From Candidatus Woesearchaeota archaeon (GTDB lineage Archaea; Nanobdellota; Nanobdellia; Woesearchaeales; UBA9642): a stretch of 56,580 bases of DNA. Positions 18,858-27,167 of the stretch are shown piece after piece; the first letter of the stretch is position 1, and the number at the start of each line of letters is the position of its first letter. The stretch lies in contig JAFGLI010000013.1 of assembly GCA_016928115.1 (NCBI GenBank), positions 1 to 56,580 of the forward strand. Reading direction: 5' to 3'. A program made the translations under genes and the position numbers. The notes under the pieces are model-generated. The model made no database searches. It had not been told where the DNA came from and saw only the letters and a program-made list of their open reading frames with translations.

Positions 18858-20699
18858 TTATTTTTTCCTTTCTTTTATTATGTGTATTACATTCATAGAA
18901 ACTATCCCTGCCACAATAAGGATTATAATGACCACGAATGTTACAAGCCATTTATTGGATGATTCTGATTCTCCCTCTGCTCCGGTAATATTTAAGCTCT
19001 CATTTTCTCCTTTTGTAATATTTATCCCTTCTCCAATAGCTCCCGTAAGGTTTTCTTCGGGCTGAGTTAAATTTTCCTCTTCAGCAATCTCTTCAGTTTC
19101 ATTATAAGGTCCTATAGTTATATATGCAGAAAGTGAATTGAAATATATTTTATCCAATCTTAAAAAAGTGTCTTTTTCACCATTATCATCCACATCAATA
19201 TGACCTGTTTCTCCTTCCTCTAAAGTTAAATTCCGAGGGTCTGACTCTATCCTGAAGACTGCTGAAATGTTTGTCAGTTTTTTTAATGTGATTTTATGGT
19301 ATAGCCCGTTTATGCTGAATTTCCTGTAATCATTTAATTTCAGAGTAAAGCTCCTGTTGTATATCAATTTCCCAATTGTCCTGTCCACATTAGTGCTGAT
19401 AGAACTAGAGTCGTCGTCATCGTCCCCATTACTTTCAGAATCTGTTGTAAAAGTTGTGGAATTGGAATAATTCATTACATTACCTGCACCGTCATTGCAC
19501 CTGACATAATAAGTATAACTAGTTGAAGCACTTAAACCAGATAATGTTGTGTTATGGGTTGTACTATTTGTATTAGTAAATGTATTAGTCATATTTGTAT
19601 AATTTAAATCAGATGATGCATATTTACATACTGCTGTTTCGTCAGTTTCTACATTTAAAATAGCTGAACTAGTTCCTACACTAGATGTGCTTATTGAAGT
19701 TATTACTGGTGCTTCCTGATCTATAGTAATATTATATACACTGGCATTAGCACAATAATCTACATAATCACAAATCTCAAAAGTTAAATTATACTCTCCA
19801 TCTAAAAACGACCAGTTATACCACCACAATCCTGTGGATCTATCTAAACTACCATTATGGCTGTCATTAATCAAACCCTGAAAAACACCATTTAGATAAA
19901 ATGTTATATTACTAATAAATATAGTGCCGCCAACCACAACATCACTAAAATTACCAGTTATATTATGATAACTATTATTATTTTTATCAAAAATAGTATT
20001 ATTATTTAGATTATCAATTGTTATATTTGGTATTGTTGTATCTATAATAATAAAATTATTCTCACTCTTATTAACATTTCCTGCTAAATCAGTACAATTT
20101 ACATAAAAAAAGAATCCTCCATCAGATAAAGAAGAATTAGGAATAATTGTTGTATTTGTATTGTTTAAAGTTGTTGAATTTGTACCATAAGCCGCATCAT
20201 TAAAAGTATCATTAAAATATAATGTACAGCTTGCATTTAGGCTTAATTCATCTATATAATTAAATGAAATAGGATAAGTATTATTTGAACTAATAATCCC
20301 CCACGGAGTTGATATATTTACCTTTGGAACTGTTCTGTCAACAATTAAATTATATGTTGAAGAATTTTTTATTTCAAAAGTGTCATTACATGTTACATTC
20401 CAGAAATGTGATCCTTCAGTTATGGTATTATTAGCATAAATTATTGTATTTGTATTATTTAAAACAGTTGAATTTGTACCATAAGCAGAACCATCTATGT
20501 ATAAAGTACAAGAGGAATTAGATACATTTCCTGTGTAATTAAATGTAAAAGTTATTGTATTATTTGTTCCATTGGTCCAGTTATTATCTGAAGGGCTGAT
20601 TAAATTTATTGAATCAAAAGCAGCAGAAACAAACCACACCAAAACAAACATAATTAAGAAAAAAACAATAATAAAATTAAAAACAGACTTTTTATTCAT
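18858..20699 (-). CDS. Surface protein with Ig-like/fibronectin-type domains and C-terminal TM anchor
   Basis: Signal peptide, repeated NNTNTxI...Y.V.C.D.AGNV units, TM helix then HIIKERKK. Confidence 0.65.
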   Translation of the reverse strand: MNKKSVFNFIIVFFLIMFVLVWFVSAAFDSINLISPSDNNWTNGTNNTITFTFNYTGNVSNSSCTLYIDGSAYGTNSTVLNNTNTIIYANNTITEGSHFWNVTCNDTFEIKNSSTYNLIVDRTVPKVNISTPWGIISSNNTYPISFNYIDELSLNASCTLYFNDTFNDAAYGTNSTTLNNTNTTIIPNSSLSDGGFFFYVNCTDLAGNVNKSENNFIIIDTTIPNITIDNLNNNTIFDKNNNSYHNITGNFSDVVVGGTIFISNITFYLNGVFQGLINDSHNGSLDRSTGLWWYNWSFLDGEYNLTFEICDYVDYCANASVYNITIDQEAPVITSISTSSVGTSSAILNVETDETAVCKYASSDLNYTNMTNTFTNTNSTTHNTTLSGLSASTSYTYYVRCNDGAGNVMNYSNSTTFTTDSESNGDDDDDSSSISTNVDRTIGKLIYNRSFTLKLNDYRKFSINGLYHKITLKKLTNISAVFRIESDPRNLTLEEGETGHIDVDDNGEKDTFLRLDKIYFNSLSAYITIGPYNETEEIAEEENLTQPEENLTGAIGEGINITKGENESLNITGAEGESESSNKWLVTFVVIIILIVAGIVSMNVIHIIKERKK

Positions 20700-20770
20700 G
20701 AATACACCCCTTTATAATCTAAATATAAATATAATACTATTTAAATTTTTTTATTTAGAATTTTAAAAGT

Positions 20771-21026
20771 TTTCATCCGACGAAGTCGGACTTAATTTGG
20801 GGTAATAGCCCTTTTCTAAAATCAAAAACATTTTTTGTTTTTGAGGATTAAAAATCCATTATTTTTAATAGGGCTATGCGGGGAGAAGAATCCAGAAGAA
20901 GTTTTTGAGAAAAACTTCACCAAAACTAAGGGTTTCCTCACTTCGTTCGTCAAGCCCTTTTTGTTAAGGGATTAACCGAAGGTTATATCCCTTCTTTTTG
21001 ATTAAACTTTTATTTAGAAAAGTTTA
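20771..21026. repeat. Cluster of inverted repeats/hairpins 3' of tRNA-Leu
   Basis: TCCGAC-gaa-GTCGGA; ATAGCCC..GGGCTAT; GAAGTTTTTGAGAAAAACTTC; AAGGGAT-TAACC-gaa-GGTTA-T-ATCCCTT; TAAACTTTT..AAAAGTTTA. Confidence 0.75.
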
Positions 21027-21169
21027 TGCGGGGAGAAGGATTCGAACCCCCGTAAGCACTAAGCTAACAGGTGTCTTCAGGCCAGTATGCTGAATTCACA
21101 CCTGACATGCCTAAGCCTGTCCCGTATGGTCTCCTGTAAAAAGGGATTTGACCGCTCCGGCATCCCCGC
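21027..21169 (-). tRNA. tRNA-Leu (UAG) with canonical 37/38 intron and an apparent second D-loop intron
   Basis: Acceptor GCGGGGA/TCCCCGC+A; class II variable arm TTAGCTTAGTGCTTACG; anticodon stem ACAGG/CCTGT with CTTAGG loop; 143 nt total. Confidence 0.85.
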
Positions 21170-21192
21170 GAACCTGATAAACCCACTGGCTG

Positions 21193-21363
21193 TTATTTTT
21201 TACTCTTTCTCCAGTTATATTTTCTGATTTTACTGCTTCTGCCATACCCGCAGCTACTGCAGAATTTCTTTCTCATATGGAAAGAATGCCCTCCGCATCT
21301 CGGGCACCTTATATGAGTCTTCTTTCCTGACTGTTTTCCTTTTGACGGTGTTCCTTTTGTCAT
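21193..21363 (-). CDS. rpl37e: 50S ribosomal protein L37e
   Basis: [54 protein letters not shown] at 21363 preferred over TTG at 21378. Confidence 0.93.
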   Translation of the reverse strand: MTKGTPSKGKQSGKKTHIRCPRCGGHSFHMRKKFCSSCGYGRSSKIRKYNWRKSKK

Positions 21364-21519
21364 TTTTATTTTCCTCAATTAGTGGGACTTCATTTGTTTG
21401 AAAATTTTATTTTCTAACTTAGGAAATCTTTGATTTCCGTAATTTCCTTTAATGTCCCACAAGTTCCTTTTCCGAGAGTTTTTGAAAAACCTCCGGGTGT
21501 TCCTTTTGTCATTTTTATT
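21347..21519. repeat. 24-bp direct duplication (21347-21370 and 21496-21519) flanking a 125-bp hairpin-bearing insertion
   Basis: Exact GGTGTTCCTTTTGTCATTTTTATT at both ends; the insert carries CTAACTTAGGAAATCtttGATTTCCGTAA and GTGGGAC..GTCCCAC inverted repeat. Confidence 0.8.
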
Positions 21520-21544
21520 ACTTTTAATTATCCAAAATATATTA

Positions 21545-21775
21545 TTACTCGCTGGGCGATATTATATTTATCATATTTCCCCTGATAAAAACAGTTCCCA
21601 GTTTTCTTTTTACTTTTCCTTCAATTATTTCCTCTGCATCCTCAAGAACCGTATTGATATGGATGTCAAAAGCCTTAAGCTTTCCTATATACTGCACGCC
21701 ATTGTTTAACTCAATTATTACTCTTTTGTTCCTAGAATTGTTCAAAGCATCTAGTGGTCTTGGTGGTTCTCCCAT
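21545..21775 (-). CDS. Sm-like archaeal protein (LSm)
   Basis: RPLDALNNSRNKRVIIELNNGVQYIGKLKAFDIHINTVL...GTVFIRGNMINIISP. Confidence 0.92.
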   Translation of the reverse strand: MGEPPRPLDALNNSRNKRVIIELNNGVQYIGKLKAFDIHINTVLEDAEEIIEGKVKRKLGTVFIRGNMINIISPSE

Positions 21776-21910
21776 TTTTTATCCCTCCAAAAAATAAAAA
21801 TCTTTTAAACAAAAGAATTAATGGTATATTTATAAAGTTTGTGGTATACGAAATTCGTAACTCTTTAATACCGCAAGGTTTATAAGTAAAACCAACTCCC
21901 CATTTACAAA

Positions 21911-22294
21911 ATGGTCGTTATACAGAGCAGAAGCAAGAGAAAGATTACTGGCGGAAGGTATAAGAAAGTGCTGCATAAGAAAAGGCAGTCAAGAAAAGGC
22001 AATTCCGCCACACTTACAGGAATAGATGACAAAATAATAAAAGAAACAAGAACAAGGGGAGGCAATAAAAAGATAAAAAGCCTGACAAACAACAAAGTAA
22101 ACATTTATGACCCTAAAAAGAAAAAGCACTTTAGTGCTGAAATCAAAGAAGTTATTGAGAATCCTGCTGACAGCCATTTTGTGAAAAGAAATATTATAAC
22201 CAAAGGAGCAATAATAAAAACCGACAAGGGAAATGCAAGAGTAACCAACAGACCTGGCCAGGAAGGAGCAATAAACGCAGTTCTAAAAGAATAA
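21911..22294 (+). CDS. rps8e: 30S ribosomal protein S8e
   Basis: SKRKITGGRYKKVLHKKR... RVTNRPGQEGAINAVL. Confidence 0.93.
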   Translation: MVVIQSRSKRKITGGRYKKVLHKKRQSRKGNSATLTGIDDKIIKETRTRGGNKKIKSLTNNKVNIYDPKKKKHFSAEIKEVIENPADSHFVKRNIITKGAIIKTDKGNARVTNRPGQEGAINAVLKE

Positions 22295-22328
22295 TATTTA
22301 TTAATCTGTTTGTTTCTGAGATTATAAA

Positions 22329-23315
22329 ATGCTTCCTTTTGAAAAAAGAAAACCAGGAATTCTGACAAAAAAAGAATCAGTCACTAGTTCAAAATTCGGA
22401 TGCTATCCTGAAGAAAGAAGTGTTGAAAAACTGATACATTACGGCATAGTAAACCTTGACAAGCCCTCAGGCCCGACTTCTCACCAGGTAAGTGCTTATG
22501 TCCAGAAAATCCTCGCTATAGAAAAAGCAGGTCATTCCGGAACCTTGGACCCAAGGGTTACAGGAGTGCTGCCTGTCGCGCTTGACAAAGCCACAAGGAT
22601 AGTTAATTCTTTATTAAAAGCAGGAAAAGAATATATAGCATTAATACAGTTTCATAAGCCTGTAACTGAAAAAGAGCTTGATAAAATAAATAAGCATTTT
22701 ACAGGTATAATAAAGCAAATGCCTCCAGTAAAAAGTGCTGTAAAAAGAAGACTGAGGGACAGGAAAATCTATTATATTGAACTTATTGATATATCTGAAG
22801 ACAACAAGTATATTCTGGTAAGGATAGGCTGTGAAGCAGGCACATATATAAGAAAACTGGCCCACGATATGGGTGAACTGCTGGGAAAAGGAGCCCATAT
22901 GGCCCAGTTAAGAAGAACAAAAGCAGGGCCTTTCAATGAAGAAACGAACCTTGTTACCCTTCAGAACCTAAAGGATGCATATTGGTACTGGAAAAACAAA
23001 GAGGATGAAAGCCATATAAGAAATACCATAATGCCTGTTGAATACGCAGTTAATCATCTTCCTAAAATATGGGTACTTGACACTGCTGTTAATTCAATTA
23101 CACAGGGAGCAAGCTTAAAAATCCCGGGGGTCAGTAAAATTGAAGATGATATAAAAAAAGGAGATGTTATAGCAATACTGACATTAAAAAGGGAGCTTGT
23201 TTCAATAGCTGAAGCAAAGATGAACTCAAATGAAATTATAAGAAAAAACAAAGGCATTGTTTCAAAACCAATACAGGTTTTTATGAAACCTAATATTTAT
23301 CCAAGGCCTGAATAA
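22329..23315 (+). CDS. cbf5: RNA-guided tRNA/rRNA pseudouridine synthase Cbf5
   Basis: NLDKPSGPTSHQVSAYV, HSGTLDPRVTGVLPVALDKATR, PUA domain. Confidence 0.95.
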   Translation: MLPFEKRKPGILTKKESVTSSKFGCYPEERSVEKLIHYGIVNLDKPSGPTSHQVSAYVQKILAIEKAGHSGTLDPRVTGVLPVALDKATRIVNSLLKAGKEYIALIQFHKPVTEKELDKINKHFTGIIKQMPPVKSAVKRRLRDRKIYYIELIDISEDNKYILVRIGCEAGTYIRKLAHDMGELLGKGAHMAQLRRTKAGPFNEETNLVTLQNLKDAYWYWKNKEDESHIRNTIMPVEYAVNHLPKIWVLDTAVNSITQGASLKIPGVSKIEDDIKKGDVIAILTLKRELVSIAEAKMNSNEIIRKNKGIVSKPIQVFMKPNIYPRPE

Positions 23316-23405
23316 TAATTATTTGCTTAAAGGCATATATAAGACATAATATAAAAATAATATTAACAGTAATATTTATAAAGAAGGATAATTTCTTTCT
23401 GAAAA

Positions 23406-23693
23406 ATGGCAATGAAGAAAGGCTTTAAGAATAAAACAAGGCATAAGCTGAGAAAAAACATTAAAGAAAAGGGTAAAATAAGCATTACCCGCTATATGAA
23501 TGAATTCAAAAAAGGGGATAAAGTTTCCATAAAAATAGATTCAAGTGTTAATAAAGGCATGCCGCACCCCAATTATCACGGAAAAACCGGCGTGGTTGTG
23601 GAAAAAGCAGGCGAATGCTATAAGACAAAAATCAGGGACAAAAACAAGGAAAAAATATTGATTGTCCATCCCATTCATTTAAACAGACTGTAA
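23406..23693 (+). CDS. rpl21e: 50S ribosomal protein L21e
   Basis: KKGFKNKTRHKLRKN...KGDKVSIKIDSSVNKGMPHPNYHGKTGVV. Confidence 0.92.
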   Translation: MAMKKGFKNKTRHKLRKNIKEKGKISITRYMNEFKKGDKVSIKIDSSVNKGMPHPNYHGKTGVVVEKAGECYKTKIRDKNKEKILIVHPIHLNRL

Positions 23694-23714
23694 AAAACAA
23701 AAGGAGAATAAAAA

Positions 23715-24059
23715 ATGACCAAATCTGAAATTCTGGAAGAAGAGCCATTGGATATGAAATCAACGCTCAAAGAGCTTAAAATAATAGAGAAAAGGGATAA
23801 AGAACTGACTTTCAGGGGAGAAAAAACTTATAACTACCTTAAATCATTCAAATTCCCAAGCGACAAGGACATAAAGGAGATGTATGAAGATATAGAAAAG
23901 CTGAATATTGCCAGATTAAAGCCTGTGCATATAAATAAGATTATTGACATCATGCCTAAAACTATCGAAGACTTGAAGATTGTTATGAAAGGATACTCAT
24001 TGACTATTGATAATGAAGGCATGGAGAAAATCATAAAGGTTGTAAAAAAATTTAAATGA
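23715..24059 (+). CDS. rpoF: DNA-directed RNA polymerase subunit F (Rpb4)
   Basis: Position after L21e and before DUF655; TLKELKIIEKRDKELTFRGEKTYNYLKSF...ARLKPVHINKIIDIMPKTIEDLKIVM. Confidence 0.8.
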   Translation: MTKSEILEEEPLDMKSTLKELKIIEKRDKELTFRGEKTYNYLKSFKFPSDKDIKEMYEDIEKLNIARLKPVHINKIIDIMPKTIEDLKIVMKGYSLTIDNEGMEKIIKVVKKFK

Positions 24060-24081
24060 TTATTTCTTTTTTATAATTTCT

Positions 24082-24266
24082 TAAGTTAGGGAATTCCGTA
24101 ACTTACGAAAAACACCTTGTTTTTTTAAGTTAGGAAAAACTGAGTTTTTCCGTAACTTACGGAAATAATATATTTCCTAAGTTCGAAAATGTTCCATTTT
24201 CGTAACTTACGAAAACACATTATTGTGTTTTCTAAGTTAGGAATTTTGCAAGCAAAATTCCGTAAC
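24082..24266. repeat. Alternating TAAGTTAG / GTAACTTAC array with seven distinct palindromic spacers
   Basis: Four forward and four reverse elements read directly; each spacer is self-complementary; followed by CCTTTATAAAT. Confidence 0.9.
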
Positions 24267-24384
24267 CTTTATAAATCACACTTACAATAAAATTATTAAG
24301 GCAGGGGGATATAACTATATATAATTAGTTAGAATAATTTACATAGTATGATATTTAATGTTAAAATAGGCTGGAGGTTTTCAG

Positions 24385-24972
24385 ATGATTGAAGAAAGAA
24401 GGCAAAATCATGAAAAAAGGCACAGGGAGGAATATGTTATTGTATTAGATTTCCTTCCGAACGGCTATCCTTTTGACAAAAGGCCAAGCCACAAGAAAAA
24501 GCCTATTGCCCAGGCCATTGGAAAGAATTATTTTTCATTGCTTGAAATAGTCCCGAAAAAAGAAATATTCCTGCAGCCTTATTCTGAAGTATATATCGGG
24601 GAAGGTAAAAGGGAGCAGATACATCATATAAAAGGAAGATTAGCGCTGGATAAATTAACTAACACTGCACAATCAGAACTAAAACATATAGTGAAAAAAA
24701 TAGTTGATGAAAACGAGAAAAAATTCGTTGATTTCTTCAATAGGGCACAGCCCCTTACAACCAGGATGCACTCCCTTGAATTACTGCCCGGACTTGGAAA
24801 AAAACACATGTGGGAGATAATAGAGGAAAGAAAAGGAAAGCCTTTTGAAAGCTTTAATGATATAAAGAAAAGGGTAAAGCTGATGCCTGACCCTGAAAAA
24901 GCAATCATCTCAAGAATCCTCAAAGAATTAAATGATAACGAAAAGCATTATGTTTTCGTAGATAAGAGATAA
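24385..24972 (+). CDS. DUF655 domain-containing protein
   Basis: EEYVIVLDFLPNGYPFD...LELLPGLGKKHMWEIIEERKGKPFESFNDIKKRV (HhH-like). Confidence 0.85.
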   Translation: MIEERRQNHEKRHREEYVIVLDFLPNGYPFDKRPSHKKKPIAQAIGKNYFSLLEIVPKKEIFLQPYSEVYIGEGKREQIHHIKGRLALDKLTNTAQSELKHIVKKIVDENEKKFVDFFNRAQPLTTRMHSLELLPGLGKKHMWEIIEERKGKPFESFNDIKKRVKLMPDPEKAIISRILKELNDNEKHYVFVDKR

Positions 24973-24998
24973 TAAATAAGGAGGATTATTAAACTAAA

Positions 24999-25358
24999 AT
25001 GCTAGGAGCAACAAAAGAGGAAATTAAAAGAAGGGAGAAAATAATACAGGAAGAGTATGGAGAAATTATTCGCCATTTGAATCCTGAATTAGATAATGTA
25101 GATTGGAAAAAATGCCCTTGTTGTGGCCTCAGTACTTTCACATATGAACCGAAACTTGAGGAAAATCGTTGTTATAATGAAGCATGCAGATTTTCAGATA
25201 AAGTTGGTATTGCTCCTGATGTGCCTATGTCTTTTCTAGAACATTGCCTTTCTGCAGCTAAGTCTCCTGTCCGGAAAAAAATAATTGAAGAAGTTATTAA
25301 CAAAACAAAAGAAGCAGATGAAAGATATTACAGAAAAAGCAAATATTGCTTAGATTAA
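24999..25358 (+). CDS. Hypothetical zinc-binding protein
   Basis: CPCCGLSTF...CYNEACRF Cys pattern. Confidence 0.5.
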   Translation: MLGATKEEIKRREKIIQEEYGEIIRHLNPELDNVDWKKCPCCGLSTFTYEPKLEENRCYNEACRFSDKVGIAPDVPMSFLEHCLSAAKSPVRKKIIEEVINKTKEADERYYRKSKYCLD

Positions 25359-25382
25359 AGAAATCTCTTAAAATAGATTATT

Positions 25383-25892
25383 TTATCTTTTTGATGAAGA
25401 CCTTCTTCCTGAAGAAGTCAATCCCCTGAATGTCCTGCCTTTTTTCTTAGCCAGGTTTCTCAGGTTTTTGTCTGCCAGAATCTGTGGATGGTTCCTGTCA
25501 ACCATTATTACTTCATAAAAAGAAATCTTTCCGGTATTACCAACCCAGTAGCTGTTAAGAACCTCGCAGTTTTTGAATTTCCTGTTTGCCCTTTCCTCAG
25601 CTATCTGCTGGTAGTTCTTATGCACTATCTTTTTTCTTCTCCTGTGCTTGCTTCTCCTTCCTGCCTTGAATTTCGGCCTCTGCCTTCCTCCTTTCTTAAC
25701 TCTCTGCCTCACCAGAATAAAACCTGTTTTTGGCTTGTAGCCTAAGTTTCTGGCCCGGTCTAATCTCGTAGGCCTTTCTATTCTTACAGTTGAAGGCTGC
25801 TTTGACCATTCAATAAGCCTTTCTTTATATAAATCGCCCAGATTTTTCTGGGGCTTTTTCCATATTTCCTTTATATACTTATAAACTCCCAT
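25383..25892 (-). CDS. rpl15e: 50S ribosomal protein L15e
   Basis: MGVYKYIKEIWKKP...RPTRLDRARNLGYKPKTGFILVRQRVKKGGRQRP. Confidence 0.94.
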   Translation of the reverse strand: MGVYKYIKEIWKKPQKNLGDLYKERLIEWSKQPSTVRIERPTRLDRARNLGYKPKTGFILVRQRVKKGGRQRPKFKAGRRSKHRRRKKIVHKNYQQIAEERANRKFKNCEVLNSYWVGNTGKISFYEVIMVDRNHPQILADKNLRNLAKKKGRTFRGLTSSGRRSSSKR

Positions 25893-26052
25893 GATTTATT
25901 GTTGTGAAAAAATAACTATTTATAAATCTTGCTTTTTTATTGTTTTGTTTAATACGGAACTTGAATATCTTTAATAAATAGACTGAAAATTCATAAATTT
26001 TATAAACATCAAAAGTTATTTTCTTGGGTATAGGAATAAAAAGGGGGATAAT

Positions 26053-26463
26053 ATGGCAAAAGAAAAAGGAGAATCAGATAAAAGTAATAATGGAGAGAGT
26101 GACATAAAAAACAAAGGAAAAATAAAGGATGCAACAGCTAAAGACAGTACAAAAACAATCGAACTCGGCGGAAATATTGTTCTTACAGGATTTAATGACC
26201 TTGATTATTCTGAAATGATTGTAGTGAAAAAATTAATAGGCTCTGCAACAAAAAAGATGAGCAACCACTGCGATAAAATAGAGGAAATGAAACTTACGCT
26301 TAAGAAAATACATGAAATAGAGGGTAATGCAAAATATGAACTGCACGGCCAGCTTATCTGCAATGGAAAAAGCTATAATTCTGAATTCGTGGATAAAAAC
26401 ATATATATAGCAATAGATCAGGTAACAAAAAAGATCTTAAATGAATTAGCAAAGAAGAAATAA
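26053..26463 (+). CDS. Hypothetical; possible HPF/RaiA-like ribosome hibernation fold
   Basis: ELGGNIVLTGFNDLDYSEMIVVKKLI...YNSEFVDKNIYIAIDQVTKKILNEL resembles the HPF beta-alpha-beta-beta-beta-alpha pattern. Confidence 0.45.
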   Translation: MAKEKGESDKSNNGESDIKNKGKIKDATAKDSTKTIELGGNIVLTGFNDLDYSEMIVVKKLIGSATKKMSNHCDKIEEMKLTLKKIHEIEGNAKYELHGQLICNGKSYNSEFVDKNIYIAIDQVTKKILNELAKKK

Positions 26464-26517
26464 TTATCTTAATAATTTTATTGTAAGTGTGAAAAGAATA
26501 TAGACAAATATTAATGA

Positions 26518-27150
26518 TTAATTTTTCTTTTTATTATCAGGCTCTGTTTTTTCTTCAGTTTTATTCTCTTCTTTTTCCTCTTTTGACTCTTCTTTATTTT
26601 CTTTCCCTTCTGGTTTCTTTTCAGGCTCTTCTTCCTTTTTTTCTTCAGTTTTTGTTTCTTTTGCCTTTGTTTCTGATTTCTCTTTAGTTTCTGTTTTCTC
26701 CTCTTTTGGTTTTTCCTGTGGTTTTTCCTCCTCTACATTATCTCCTGTTTTTTCTTTTGGCTCCTCTGTTTTTCCTTCCCCTTCATTTGCTAAAGGGGCT
26801 TTTCCTTTTTTCAGAATCTTAAGATTAATTTGTGCTGTTTTGGCATAAACAGTATTGCCAACAACAGTCCTTTTTATCCTCATCCCTTTCCTTGTTTTTT
26901 TATTGCCTGTTGTTCTCCCGCACAAAAGAACTTTTTTTCTTCCACTGACATCAACATCCTTTCTCATCGGAAAGCCGCAATGGTCGCTTCCGCCGGTAAA
27001 TTCAAACTCATAGCCCTCAAAACCAATCAAATCACCTTTGAAATTATCGCCTATCTTTTTGCCTCTAAGAGCTTTTGATTTAGCCTCATCTAGCTTAAAG
27101 TTGTATGTCTTTCCCTCTTTTGGGTCTGATATATTAATGTTTATCTCCAT
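26518..27150 (-). CDS. rps6e: 30S ribosomal protein S6e with long Lys/Glu-rich C-terminal tail
   Basis: MEININISDPKEGKTYNFKLDEAKSKALRGKKIGD...GFEFTGGSDHCGFPMRKDV-like core; start at internal Met MEININ. Confidence 0.92.
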   Translation of the reverse strand: MEININISDPKEGKTYNFKLDEAKSKALRGKKIGDNFKGDLIGFEGYEFEFTGGSDHCGFPMRKDVDVSGRKKVLLCGRTTGNKKTRKGMRIKRTVVGNTVYAKTAQINLKILKKGKAPLANEGEGKTEEPKEKTGDNVEEEKPQEKPKEEKTETKEKSETKAKETKTEEKKEEEPEKKPEGKENKEESKEEKEENKTEEKTEPDNKKKN

Positions 27151-27167
27151 TTTATCCCTTTTATTAT

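Noticed and set aside
21840-21890. GTATACGAAATTCGTAAC upstream of S8e as another array unit
   Set aside because: Only a short palindrome with partial GTAAC match; too little to claim homology to the arrays.
24082-24266. CRISPR array
   Set aside because: Repeats are only 8-9 bp, alternate in orientation, spacers are short palindromes of unequal length, and no cas genes are present.
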